From assembly GCA_009829735.1 (NCBI GenBank), contig CM020619.1, forward strand, positions 7,306,375 to 7,370,374: a stretch of 64,000 nt of DNA, given 5' to 3'. Position numbers and translations under genes: made by a program. Positions 1-10,600 of this stretch are shown here, piece after piece. Below the pieces are notes generated by a model. It was not told where the DNA came from and did no database searches. It worked only from the letters and a program-made list of their open reading frames with translations. Position 1 is the first letter of the stretch. Each line of letters begins with the position of its first letter. Source of the DNA: Pyropia yezoensis. Lineage: Eukaryota > Rhodophyta > Bangiophyceae > Bangiales > Bangiaceae.

Positions 1-16
1 CCTGCGGACAGAACTT

Positions 17-811
17 ATGTCCGTCATGCCCAGCTCCTCAAGTGGAGGCGCTGGGGAGGTGACGTCCTATTTGGAGCTCGTCAACTGGTTGTTGAGGGCC
101 ATGGTTGATGAAGCGGCGTTGGCTTCTCAAGTCGAGGAGTTTACGCAAGCCCATCAGGAAGAGGCGGAGGACGAGTTGTCCTTTGCGGAGCGAGTCCGTA
201 AGCTCAACAATCTTTGTGGGTTTCTTCATCCACAAGCTGTGGTGAAGAGTCGGTTTGTGGAAGGACTCCACTGGTCAGTCCGGATGGAGACCCGGGAGCA
301 TAACACTGCCCGGGCGACCCTGGCCGAGTTGGCTAGGTTCGCCTACCGCAGAGGCGAGGCCTACCGCAAGTTGCGGGAGGAACAACGCCAGGAGCGTCAG
401 GCCGAGTTGGCCAAGGAACGGGAAGAGGCGCGCCAGGCCAGAGAGTTGCGAGAGGCACGCCGAATCCGCAAGGAGAGGGTGGTAGCTGCCGTGGGAACTT
501 CCCAAGGTACCTCGTCGTCTTCCCCAGTTGGGAAGACCCCTCCGGGAACTGATCATCGGTGTTGGAACTGCAACTCCGATGGTCACTGGGCATATGATTG
601 CCCCAAGTTGAGTAAACGCATCCAAGAGCTTGTTAGGAATGCGAGTAAGAAGTCGGCTACGAACGAAGTGCGTTCACGCCGCGAGGGTGGGTCTCGACCA
701 GTGGTGGCGGTCGCCACACCCTCGACGGAGGGGGCGGACACGTTGTCCTCGGACTCGTCGTCGTCCCCTTCGCCCTCAGATTCGGACGCCAAGTCGGCGG
801 GAAACGAATGA
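17..811 (+). CDS. gag: Retrotransposon Gag, probably N-terminally partial
   Basis: 264 codons from the first ATG in the window. Residues about 50-110 look like the C-terminal half of a retrotransposon Gag capsid domain, then comes a long charged Glu/Arg-rich helix (about 115-160), a Ser/Pro linker and a CCHC zinc knuckle (Cys-x2-Cys-x4-His-x4-Cys, residues 182-195, bases 560-601), which in this family binds the RNA genome. The tail is Ser/Asp-rich. The capsid domain seems to lack its start, so the true N-terminus is probably upstream of base 1. The stop overlaps the pol start as ATGA. Confidence 0.8.
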   Translation: MSVMPSSSSGGAGEVTSYLELVNWLLRAMVDEAALASQVEEFTQAHQEEAEDELSFAERVRKLNNLCGFLHPQAVVKSRFVEGLHWSVRMETREHNTARATLAELARFAYRRGEAYRKLREEQRQERQAELAKEREEARQARELREARRIRKERVVAAVGTSQGTSSSSPVGKTPPGTDHRCWNCNSDGHWAYDCPKLSKRIQELVRNASKKSATNEVRSRREGGSRPVVAVATPSTEGADTLSSDSSSSPSPSDSDAKSAGNE

Positions 812-3800
812 CCGTTGGAGCTGGTCGTCCGAAGCTCCCAACGGCAGCCTCGGCCAAGTGGGCCAAGAGGACGAACCAACCGTGTCGGATACTGCGGCGA
901 CCTAAGGGAGTCCGCCCACCTCGGGTGGGACTTCCCAAGAACGTAAACCCACGTCGGGTCATCGCGGTGCTGACGGGTGAGAACTTCCAGGTGGCTGGAC
1001 GGGTGCAACTTGCCCCCGGCCGCGCCTGTTGTGTCCGTATCGTACTTGATACCGGGTCAGGAGCCTCCTTGATACGCAAGTCGCTATTACCAAAGGGGAT
1101 GAGGCTCCAACGCTGGAAGTCTAAAGCTGACCATCTGATCGATATCAATGGTGGGGTACTTCCCATCGTTGGTGCCGTGACCCTACCAACTCGGTTGGGG
1201 ACCCATGAGGTCGACGTGACCTATGGAGTAGTTGAGAATATATCGGTACCCCTGCTTCTGGGTACCCCTTATGTCGTAACACAAGTGCCTTTGATTTGTG
1301 GCCCTGAGTACTGGGTCAAGTTGATGAATGGGGAGACTATCCCCATCCTTGGTAAGGGAAAGTCTGTGGCTCCTGTGACAGTTTCACAGTCGAAGCCTGT
1401 TTGTTCTGTGAGGGAAGGGTTTACTGCTACTCTGCGTTTAGCCCGTAAAGTCATGTTGCCCCCCAACTCGGTGGCGCACGTGGATGTTGTAACTGATTAT
1501 GCGGGGAACGGGTTGGTGCACCCTAACCCCCGTCTTGCTCGCAAGCACCAAGTGCATGTTGCCCTTGGCACGATGGACTCCAAAGCCGGAGTCCCGTGGA
1601 GGATCCAGGTGATGAACCTGAGCTCGTCGCCCAAGTTCTTCAAGTCGGGGGCCAAGTTCGGCTATATCGACCAACACGAGGGACCGGTAGTAGCGGTCAC
1701 CCTCAGCGCGGGCGCAAGTAGCGACCCGAAGTCCGGAAAGGAGAAGCATCAAGCCAAGTCGGCCGCCTCTCCTCGGCCCCAGGTAAACATGGAGGGTGTT
1801 CCACCCAGGTTGAGGGTTCAAGTTGAACGCCTCTTGGACCAATATCACAAGTTGTGGGATGGTCAATTGGGACTCATGAGAGCTACCCAACACCGGATCG
1901 AGTTGAAACCCGGTGCGCCCCCTATACGCCAACAACCGTATAGGGGGGGACCCCGTTCAAGGGCCCTCGTTAAGGAGCAAGTTGCTCGCATGGAGGCCCT
2001 CGATGTGATCGAGGCCAGCAACGCCGAGTGGGCGAGTCCGGTGGTGATCGTCCCCAAAGTTGATGGGACCCCCCGGTTCTGTATCGACTACCGTAAGCTC
2101 AACGAGAGCACGGTGAAGGATAGTTATCCCCTACCTCGGATGGATGACTGTCTGGACTCTCTGGGGGAGGCAAACGTGTTCTCTACCCTGGACTGTAACG
2201 CGGGGTACTGGCAAATTCCCATTGCCCCGGAGGACAGGCATAAAACTACCTTTACCTGTCACTGTGGTACCTACCAGTGCAAGCGTCTACCGTTTGGCCT
2301 GTGTAACGCGCCGGCAACTTTCCAGCGCGCTATGGACATGATTCTGGCCGGAGTACGGTGGCAGATCTGTCTCGTGTACCTAGACGATATCATTGTGTTC
2401 TCCCGAAGTCCGGAGGAACACATTGGCCATCTTGGCCAGGTGTTCAAGCTACTTGCTGACGCCGGAGTGTCACTGAAGGCGAGTAAGTGCCACCTCTTCA
2501 CTCAAGAGGTGGAGTACTTGGGACATGTTGTCCGTCCGGGGCGTCTCAGTGTCAACGAGAAAAACTTGAGGGCCATCCGCAAGGCTCAGTACCCCCGGAC
2601 CCAGACCCAGATGAGGAGCTTCCTCGGGATGTGTAACGTGTACCGACGTTTCACTAAGGGCTTCGCCAAAGTGGCGAAGCCGTTGAATGAGTTAGTGAGC
2701 TCAACGCTACCGAAGAACCTGCCTCCCCCAAGTCGGGTGGAGCAGGAATCCTTTGAGACTCTTCGGGACCTTCTGCTGAAGCCCCCTATCCTGGCTATTC
2801 CCAGGTTGGGAGGCCACTACATCCTGGATGTGGACGCTAGCTACGACCAACTTGGTTGTGTGTTGCTTCAGCAACAGCCGGACAAGGAGTACTTGCCGGT
2901 GGGATACTTCAGCAAGGGGCTAAACTCGGCCGAGAAGAACTACGGAGTCACCGAGTTGGAAGGACTCGCAGTGGTATGGGCGGTGACGTCACTTCGTCAC
3001 TACCTAGAGGGTGAGAAGTTCCTCATCCGCTGTGACCACCGCGCGTTGCAGTTCATCTTCAAGACGGACTGTACGAACACTCGTCTCAACCGGTGGAGGG
3101 TGCGACTTGCACCCTTCAACTTTGATATTGAGTACCGACCTGGCAGGCAACATGCCCTTGCCGACGGCCTCTCTCGGGTACCTACCGAGGGACTGGACAC
3201 CACCCCAGTCGATGAGGACATCCCCATCGTGGGGGTAGTCACGCGCTCGGGTCAGGCGTTGAATCCCGAGGCGCCAGGGAACAAGAAGTACTTGCCCCTG
3301 TCCCTGGACGAAGTAGTGAAGGCCCAGGCCGAGGATCCCTTCTGCAAGTCGCAGAGGGATACCCTGGATACAGTGGCGGAGACGCGGTTCTTCCTGGGAG
3401 ACGATGGCCTCCTCATGAGGAGGGGGGTATTCCAGGGGACCGAACAACTTGTCGTCCCCGCATCCCTCAAGGACAGTATCCTTGAGAGGGAGCATAACGC
3501 TCCCACGGGTGGACACCTGGGGTCTAGTAAACTGTACCAGACCCTGAGGACCAGGTACTACTGGCCGTCCATGGTGGTGGACATCTACAGTTGGGTGGCT
3601 GCCTGCACAAGTTGTGCACAGAACCGTCTGATGGAACGGCGGCCTACTACGGCTATGCTATTGTTCCCGGCCAAGGAGCCCTTCGCCGCGTTGGCGATGG
3701 ACATCCTTGGGCCACTGCCAGTGACCGAGGAGGGCAACCAGTACCTCCTGGTCATCTGTGACCGCTTCACGAAACTTACGCGAGCGATCCCACTGGCAGA

Positions 3801-4791
3801 GATCACGGCCATGTCGGTCGTGTCAGCCTTCCTAGATCACTGGGTTGCCGCGTATGGCATTCCGGATAGTACACTATCGGACAATGGACCGCAATTTGCG
3901 TCTGTACTGTTTCAAGGAGTGCTGGATATGTTGGGGGTTAAGGCAAACTATGCCACCCCCTACCACCCACAAACTAATGGGCAGGTGGAGCGCTTCAACA
4001 AAACTATTGTTAGGCAGCTGCGCCATTATGTGAGTGAGCACGTGAAGACGTGGGACCAATACATTTCTATTCTGACCACTGCCTACAATTCGCAGGTTCA
4101 CTCATCTACCGGGGAAGTACCCCTCGCTTTTGTGACCCCCCGTCGCGTGCGGTCTATTGCCGTGCGGCGGCCGCTCCCAACTAGGGAGGATGGTGGCAGT
4201 ACGCCCACTCCTACTGAGAGTAAGGCGGAGTTCGCTGCTAGGCTTGAAAACCTCATCCCTAAAGTCAGGGCTGAGATGGACAAAGCACAAAAGCGCTACA
4301 AGCGTACCTTTGACAAAAAGGTGCGCAACGCCAAGCATGTCCCCGAGCAGGGTGACTGGGTATTGGTCCACTCACACACCCCAACTGGGGGTAAGTTGGT
4401 GTTCCAGACGAAGGGGCCGTACCAGGTCCTTCGTACTGATGGGCGGCGCTTCACCATCGAAAGTGACGATGGGGTCCGCACAGTGAACGGACAGGACGTG
4501 GTCAAAGTTGCACCACCGCCTGCAGGCGACCCAGCTTGGGCGCGTGCTTTGAAAACGTGGCGCCTGCCCTCGCTGCCTGCAGCCAAACAGGGCCCGCAGG
4601 AGTACGTGTTCGACAAGTTCATCGACCACGGCTGGGATGAGGATACTGACCGCCTCATGTTGAGGGTGCGTTGGTTTGGCTACAAAGCCAAGGATGATAC
4701 GTGGGAGTATGTGGAGGACCTTCCTGCTGAGAAGGTCCGGGCGTACTGTGCCCGGAACGAGATAGACCCTAACAGCCCTCCCTCAACGTGA
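808..4791 (+). CDS. pol: Retrotransposon Pol polyprotein (PR-RT-RNaseH-IN-chromodomain)
   Basis: A 1327-residue intact ORF. An aspartic protease has the active site DTGSGA at residues 81-86. The reverse transcriptase carries YLDD at 524-527. RNase H acidic residues are D676, E716 and D743. The integrase has a zinc-binding HHCC region starting at H896 and a catalytic triad D965, D1025, E1061, giving the DD35E spacing. A chromodomain-like module follows at about 1266-1312, which in chromoviruses steers insertion into marked chromatin. The ORF starts in the -1 frame relative to gag at an ATGA overlap (808-811), so expression is by reinitiation or -1 frameshifting; I see no clear slippery site. 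The absence of stops suggests a recent insertion. Confidence 0.95.
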   Translation: MTVGAGRPKLPTAASAKWAKRTNQPCRILRRPKGVRPPRVGLPKNVNPRRVIAVLTGENFQVAGRVQLAPGRACCVRIVLDTGSGASLIRKSLLPKGMRLQRWKSKADHLIDINGGVLPIVGAVTLPTRLGTHEVDVTYGVVENISVPLLLGTPYVVTQVPLICGPEYWVKLMNGETIPILGKGKSVAPVTVSQSKPVCSVREGFTATLRLARKVMLPPNSVAHVDVVTDYAGNGLVHPNPRLARKHQVHVALGTMDSKAGVPWRIQVMNLSSSPKFFKSGAKFGYIDQHEGPVVAVTLSAGASSDPKSGKEKHQAKSAASPRPQVNMEGVPPRLRVQVERLLDQYHKLWDGQLGLMRATQHRIELKPGAPPIRQQPYRGGPRSRALVKEQVARMEALDVIEASNAEWASPVVIVPKVDGTPRFCIDYRKLNESTVKDSYPLPRMDDCLDSLGEANVFSTLDCNAGYWQIPIAPEDRHKTTFTCHCGTYQCKRLPFGLCNAPATFQRAMDMILAGVRWQICLVYLDDIIVFSRSPEEHIGHLGQVFKLLADAGVSLKASKCHLFTQEVEYLGHVVRPGRLSVNEKNLRAIRKAQYPRTQTQMRSFLGMCNVYRRFTKGFAKVAKPLNELVSSTLPKNLPPPSRVEQESFETLRDLLLKPPILAIPRLGGHYILDVDASYDQLGCVLLQQQPDKEYLPVGYFSKGLNSAEKNYGVTELEGLAVVWAVTSLRHYLEGEKFLIRCDHRALQFIFKTDCTNTRLNRWRVRLAPFNFDIEYRPGRQHALADGLSRVPTEGLDTTPVDEDIPIVGVVTRSGQALNPEAPGNKKYLPLSLDEVVKAQAEDPFCKSQRDTLDTVAETRFFLGDDGLLMRRGVFQGTEQLVVPASLKDSILEREHNAPTGGHLGSSKLYQTLRTRYYWPSMVVDIYSWVAACTSCAQNRLMERRPTTAMLLFPAKEPFAALAMDILGPLPVTEEGNQYLLVICDRFTKLTRAIPLAEITAMSVVSAFLDHWVAAYGIPDSTLSDNGPQFASVLFQGVLDMLGVKANYATPYHPQTNGQVERFNKTIVRQLRHYVSEHVKTWDQYISILTTAYNSQVHSSTGEVPLAFVTPRRVRSIAVRRPLPTREDGGSTPTPTESKAEFAARLENLIPKVRAEMDKAQKRYKRTFDKKVRNAKHVPEQGDWVLVHSHTPTGGKLVFQTKGPYQVLRTDGRRFTIESDDGVRTVNGQDVVKVAPPPAGDPAWARALKTWRLPSLPAAKQGPQEYVFDKFIDHGWDEDTDRLMLRVRWFGYKAKDDTWEYVEDLPAEKVRAYCARNEIDPNSPPST

Positions 4792-4880
4792 GGGAAGGCC
4801 GAGCAACAGTGCCAAGAGAGTGCTTCAAGTCGAAGTGGTACGCAGAGTGGCTTTAAACTACAGCCCTAACCCTCACCCTC

Positions 4881-6845
4881 TCACAACAAAGGCAGCTGCC
4901 AACTAGGCACGCATGCTAGACTCTCCCACTCCACGGCCCTCGCCCTCACGTGGAGGCGACGGCGAGACCCACGCCGATAACGGTCTCCACTCGTTGGAAG
5001 GGGCGGCGGCTCCAAGTCGGAACCGTCGCGCCCCTCACGGTCGCGCAAGTGGCGCCGACCGTGGCTACTCTTCTGCCTGGTCTTGCGCGCAAGTTTGCGA
5101 CGCAGACGCTGGACAGACTCCGTCTCCGATGGGGTAGAGGACTCCGAGACGGAGTAAGACAACTCGTCTTCCGACACGGAGGGAGAGCGCCGCGAGTGAC
5201 GGCGACGACGGCGAGGAGGCGAGTATGCCCGGCTCGCACGACGCTTGCCACGCCCAAGTGGGGTTGGCTGGGGCATAATAGCCCCAATGCGAGCCAACTC
5301 GGCCGTCATAAACTCCGCCACCGACTCGCAACTCGCGGTCGCCACTGCAGTACGAACGCGCTCCTCAAGTTGAGGAGTCTCGGAACTTTGGAGGGTTGCG
5401 GTCGACGCGGCCAACCAGGAAATGGTGCGCACCAACGTGGTGATCATCATCTCTGAGGTTAGAGGCGTGGGCGGTAACACCAACTTGGGGTATACCGTCA
5501 GGAGGGTGGCCCCCAAGTTGGGAGACACCGGTGTGGATGACTCCACGGCCACGCTGATCGGGATGTTCCCGTGAGGCTGGAAAGGAACAGGAGGAAGCGG
5601 AGGGGCACGCCGAGGTGGCGGTACCCGGGTGTAACTGCGACCCCGACTTGGGGCCCCCGCAGTAGGTTGAGTCATATGGTCATCATATGAGGGCACAGCC
5701 ATAACTATGGGCTTATCCGGGGGTGGCGCAGTGTGACGATCCACCCCCGGGGCATACGGGTAGTCCCCGATGCCCAACCCCTCTCGTAGGACCACACGGC
5801 CGTCGTGAAGTTCACGAGCGACCCATACGAACTGGCGAAGTGCGCCATCGTCCTTGGGCCCCCGAGTGGGGCGGCGCAACTTGTGCTCAATGCTCTCCCA
5901 CTCGATAAACTTGTGGAGGCGGAGCATCTCCTCAAGTAGAGTGAGTTGTCCTGACGAGCACCCCTCAGCAACTAGCTGAGGGGTGAGCTGTTCCAAACCC
6001 TGGATGAGCCGGAGGGGGAGATGCCAGAGCATCCCCCGCCGCTGAACACATGACACCCAGGTCGACATGACCTCGAGGAGCCACTGGGTGGCCAACATGG
6101 CCCACACCAGATGATCAGGGCCAGCCGTCAACATGACGGAGCCGAAGTGGTCAAGCAACCGTGGCAACAATGCCGGGAACCCGTAGGGGACCTCAACTTG
6201 AGGCCACCACTCGGGCTTCTTCGGGTAGTATTGCTCCTTACTGGCAGCAGACTGCTGAGGAAACTCAAGTTGAGCCGAGGTCACCAAGTAGGGACCTCGC
6301 CGGAAGTCCTTCTCCATCCGCACATCAAAGTGATGAGTGTGCGGATCGGCCTCGTGAAGGTACGGGGGGCGAGTTGCCACCGCGTCCCAAGTGAAGGTCG
6401 GCAAGTCGCCGGGACCCGGGATAGTTCCCCCGCGGTCCACCATGGCCTTGGCCCGCTGCACGTCCTCGACCTCCTCGTCGTCCAGGAAGGCAAACTGGTC
6501 CGTCCTGAAGCCGGCAGGGAACCCGACCCTACGGGGATACTTCTCCCGTAGGCGGTCCCATACCCGACCCATCGCTGCGCCGAGTCGGCCACAGCGAAGA
6601 ACAGTCAACCCCTCCTCATACAGAGGCCAAGCGGGGTAAAACCACCGCCCCAAGGCCTCACGCGGGACAACTTGTCCCGCCTCCGGGGGAGATCCTGCCG
6701 TCAACCCAAAGCCGGGTGACGCGGGAGTCCCACCCCCCGGAGCGATCGCGGAGCCCCCGCCGGAAGTCCCGGCAGGCGCTGCACCGTAGGAGGTGTCCTC
6801 CATACGCTCATCGAGAGAGTCCGTCTCCACTCCCGGAGTCGCCAT
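4881..6845 (-). CDS. Long antisense ORF of the retrotransposon, function unknown
   Basis: 654 residues from an ATG at 6845; the frame stays open a further 57 codons upstream without another ATG. It lies tail-to-tail with pol, 89 bp away. The first two thirds look folded: Trp-rich and helical segments at about 80-360. A Pro/Ser-rich linker follows, then a strongly basic Arg/Ser region (about 545-654) like a nucleic-acid-binding tail. I do not recognise a family. Some plant gypsy elements carry an antisense ORF in this position, but similarity is not shown here. The composition is not low-complexity and the hairpin motifs of gag-pol continue through it, so it belongs to the same element. A capsid-like or regulatory role is only a guess. 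Confidence 0.6.
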   Translation of the reverse strand: MATPGVETDSLDERMEDTSYGAAPAGTSGGGSAIAPGGGTPASPGFGLTAGSPPEAGQVVPREALGRWFYPAWPLYEEGLTVLRCGRLGAAMGRVWDRLREKYPRRVGFPAGFRTDQFAFLDDEEVEDVQRAKAMVDRGGTIPGPGDLPTFTWDAVATRPPYLHEADPHTHHFDVRMEKDFRRGPYLVTSAQLEFPQQSAASKEQYYPKKPEWWPQVEVPYGFPALLPRLLDHFGSVMLTAGPDHLVWAMLATQWLLEVMSTWVSCVQRRGMLWHLPLRLIQGLEQLTPQLVAEGCSSGQLTLLEEMLRLHKFIEWESIEHKLRRPTRGPKDDGALRQFVWVARELHDGRVVLREGLGIGDYPYAPGVDRHTAPPPDKPIVMAVPSYDDHMTQPTAGAPSRGRSYTRVPPPRRAPPLPPVPFQPHGNIPISVAVESSTPVSPNLGATLLTVYPKLVLPPTPLTSEMMITTLVRTISWLAASTATLQSSETPQLEERVRTAVATASCESVAEFMTAELARIGAIMPQPTPLGRGKRRASRAYSPPRRRRRHSRRSPSVSEDELSYSVSESSTPSETESVQRLRRKLARKTRQKSSHGRRHLRDREGRDGSDLEPPPLPTSGDRYRRGSRRRLHVRARAVEWESLACVPSWQLPLL

Positions 6846-7020
6846 GGCTCTCCCCAAGTTGGGGAGAGACGTCCTTGCTATCGCGGCACGAGACCCGCCT
6901 CGAGTTGAGGGGGACTCGGATCGTGGGTAAACGGGTGGCCTCCCCAGCGTGGGGTGGCCCCGTGTAAGGTGAAGGAGAAGTGGTGGTGGTGGTGAGGTGT
7001 GAACCGAGGAGAGCAAGCTG

Positions 7021-7654
7021 CCAAGTGGGCAAGCTTGAGGAGAGGGGCGGCCAACGTGACCGCCTCCACATCCGCGTTACGTACTCAAGGGGGGACAGCA
7101 AGTCGCGTCCCCCCCAACGCCGAGACGTGCGTTTACGCACCCCCTCACAGGGCCGACCGGGTCGGTCGGAACTGAGGAGAGGGGAGTGTGGCAGTATTGA
7201 CCCCCAGGTAGGGGGCAACACGTGCCATGCAAGGGGCGGCAGGCCACTAGCCTGATCCGTTCCTCCCCCTGCATTTGGGTCCATATTCCCTAAGTTCGGG
7301 ATAGTTAGCTTAGTAGTAAATCCAACTTGGATTTGAGGGTGTTCTGCATTTATCGTCTTGAATTTTCGTGTGGCCCGGTGGGCAGGTGCTGGGGTGGGAG
7401 ATTCTGAGTGGGAGATTCTGAGTGGACCCTGGGGGGATAAGGGGAGGGACAGCGGGGCTTGGCCCTGCGTCCCCGTCCCGACCAAGAAACTGTTGGACCA
7501 CACACCATCTTCTTGTTTGTCCGTGGGGGGATTGCCCCACAACAGGGATAGAGTGTGTGCGACTTGCACTTCTTCCGGTTCCCCCGACACGGGAGGCAGC
7601 CCTCGCACACCGCCCCAACTTGGGTATTGTGTGTGCGAGTGGTTTTTGCCACAG
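7021..7654. other. Retroelement 3' spacer, possible LTR region
   Basis: No gene is visible. The stretch holds a purine-rich run (7173-7186), a 15-bp direct repeat of the type GTGGGAGATTCTGA at about 7397-7425, a 17-nt hairpin motif (7318-7334) and a 9-bp inverted repeat (7602-7610 with 7631-7639) enclosing another motif at 7614-7624. Promoter or LTR functions are plausible, but without the 5' LTR they cannot be tested. Confidence 0.4.
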
Positions 7655-10600
7655 TTGTGGCCGCCAACGCCGCCACCCCGCCCACACCCTCCGGCTCCGT
7701 TGCGGCCGCCAAGCCCACCACCCCGCCGGCATCGCCGACGCTGTTGTGGCCGCCAACGCCGCCACCCCGCCCACACCCTCCGGCACCGTTGCGGCCGCCA
7801 AGCCCACCACCCCGCCGGCATCGCCGACGCTGTTGTGGCCGCCAATGCCGCCACCCCGCCCACACCCTCCGGCACCGTTGCGGCCGCCAAGCCGACCACC
7901 CCGCCGGCATCGCCGACGCTGTTGTGGCCGCCAACGCCGCCACCCCGCCCACACCCTCCGGCACCGTTGCGGCCGCCAAGCCCACCACCCCGCCGGCATC
8001 GCCGACGCTGTTGTGGCCGCCAACGCCGCCACCCCGCCCACACCCTCCGGCACCGTTGCGGCCGCCAAGCCCACCACCCCGCCGGCATCGCCGACGCTGT
8101 TGTGGCCGCCAACGCCGCCACCCCGCCCACACCCTCCGGCACCGTTGCGGCCGCCAAGCCCACCACCCCGCCGGCATCGCCGACGCTGTTGTGGCCGCCA
8201 ACGCCGCCACCCCGCCCACACCCTCCGGCTCCGTTGCGGCCGCCAAGCCCACCACCCCGCCGGCATCGCCGACGCTGTTGTGGCCGCCAACACCGCCACA
8301 CCGCCAACACCCTCCGGCACCGTTGCGGCCGCCAAGCCCACCACCCCGCCGGCATCGCCGACGCTGTTGAGGCTGTCTACCCTGCCACCCCGCCCACACC
8401 CTCTGGCACCGTTGCGGCCGCCAAGCCCACCACCCCGCCGGCATCGCCGACGCTGTTGTGGCCGCAAACGCCGCCACCCCACCCACAACCTCCGGCTCCG
8501 TTGCGGCCGCCAAGCCCGCCACCCCGCCGGCATCGCCGACGCTGTTGAGGCTGTCTACCCTGCCACCCCGCCCACACCCTCTGGCACCGTTGCGGCCGCC
8601 AAGCCCACCACCCCGCCGGCATCGCCGACGCTGTTGTGGCCGCCAACGCCGCCTCCCCGCCCACACCCTCCGGCTCCGTTGCGGCCGCCAAGCCCACCAC
8701 CCCGCCGGCATCGCCGACGCTGTTGTGGCCGCCAACGCCGCCACCCCGCCCACACCCTCCGGCACCGTTGCGGCCGCCAAGCCCACCACCCCGCCGGCAT
8801 CGCCGACGCTGTTGAGGCTGTCTACCCTGCCACCCCGCCCACACCCTCCGGCACCGTTGCGGCCGCCAAGCCCACCACCCCGCCGGCATCGCCGACGCTG
8901 TTGTGGCCGCCAACGCCGCCACCCCGCCCACACCCTCCGGCTCCGTTGCGGCCGCCAAGCCCACCACCCCGCCGGCATCGCCGACGCTGTTGTGGCCGCC
9001 AACGCCGCCACCCCGCCCACACCCTCCGGCACCGTTGCGGCCGCCAAGCCCACCACCCCGCCGGCATCGCCGACGCTGTTGTGGCCGCCAACGCCGCCAC
9101 CCCGCCCACACCCTCCGGCACCGTTGCGGCCGCCAAGCCCACCACCCCGCCGGCATCGCCGACGCTGTTGTGGCCGCCAACGCCGCCACCCCGCCCACAC
9201 CCTCCGGCACCGTTGCGGCCGCCAAGCCCACCACCCCGCCGGCATCGCCGACGCTGTTGAGGCTGTCTACCCTGCCACCCCGCCCACACCCTCCGGCACC
9301 GTTGCGGCCGCCAAGCCCACCACCCCGCCGGCATCGCCGACGCTGTTGAGGCTGTCTACCCTGCCACCCCGCCCACACCCTCCGGCACCGTTGCGGCCGC
9401 CAAGCCCACCACCCCGCCGGCATCGCCGACGCTGTTGTGGCCGCCAACGCCGCCACCCCGCCCACACCCTCCGGCTCCGTTGCGGCCGCCAAGCCCACCA
9501 CCCCGCCGGCATCGCCGACGCTGTTGTGGCCGCCAACGCCGCCACCCCGCCCACACCCTCCGGCACCGTTGCGGCCGCCAAGCCCACCACCCCGCCGGCA
9601 TCGCCGACGCTGTTGTGGCCGCCAACGCCGCCACCCCGCCCACACCCTCCGGCACCGTTGCGGCCGCCAAGCCCGCCACCCCGCCGGCATCGCCGACGCT
9701 GTTGTGGCCGCCAACGCCGCCACCCCGCCCACACCCTCCGGCTCCGTTGCGGCCGCCAAGCCCGCCACCCCGCCGGCATCGCCGACGCTGTTGTGGCCGC
9801 CAACGCCGCCACCCCGCCCACACCCTCCGGCACCGTTGCGGCCGCCAAGCCCACCACCCCGCCGGCATCGCCGACGCTGTTGTGGCCGCCAACGCCGCCA
9901 CCCCGCCCACACCCTCCGGCACCGTTGCGGCCGCCAAGCCCACCACCCCGCCGGCATCGCCGACGCTGTTGTGGCCGCCAATGCCGCCACCCCGCCCACA
10001 CCCTCCGGCACCGTTGCGGCCGCCAAGCCCACCACCCCGCCGGCATCGCCGACGCTGTTGTGGCCGCCAACGCCGCCACCCCGCCCACACCCTCCGGCAC
10101 CGTTGCGGCCGCCAAGCCCGCCACCCCGCCGGCATCGCCGACGCTGTTGTGGCCGCCAACGCCGCCACCCCGCCCACACCCTCCGGCACCGTTGCGGCCG
10201 CCAAGCCCACCACCCCGCCGGCATCGCCGACGCTGTTGTGGCCGCCAACGCCGCCACCCCGCCCACACCCTCCGGCACCGTTGCGGCCGCCAAGCCCGCC
10301 ACCCCGCCGGCATCGCCGACGCTGTTGTGGCCGCCAACGCCGCCACCCCGCCCACACCCTCCGGCACCGTTGCGCCCGCCAAGCCCCCCACCCCGCCGGC
10401 ATCGCCGACGCTGTTGAGGCTGTCAACCCTGCCACCCCGCCCACACCCTCTGGCTCCGTTGCGGCCGCCAAGCCCACCACCCCGCCGGCATCGCCCACGC
10501 TGTTGTGGCCGCCAATGCCACCACCCCGCCCACACCCTCCGGCACCGTTGCGGCCGCCAAGCCCACCACCCCGCCGGCATCGCCGACGCTGTTGTGGCCG

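Larger units (their letters stand above)
1..7640 (+). mobile_element. Ty3/gypsy chromovirus LTR retrotransposon, 5' part outside window
   Basis: The stretch holds gag, pol with a C-terminal chromodomain, a convergent long antisense ORF and a spacer that ends at the 89-bp array. Domain order protease, reverse transcriptase, RNase H, integrase, chromodomain is that of Metaviridae chromoviruses. The window opens inside gag, so the 5' LTR and primer binding site are absent. I could not define a 3' LTR: a purine-rich run at about 7173-7186 followed by TGTGG could be a polypurine tract next to an LTR start, but no matching repeat is available. The right limit is set where the hairpin motifs stop and the array begins, so it is approximate. 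Confidence 0.8.
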
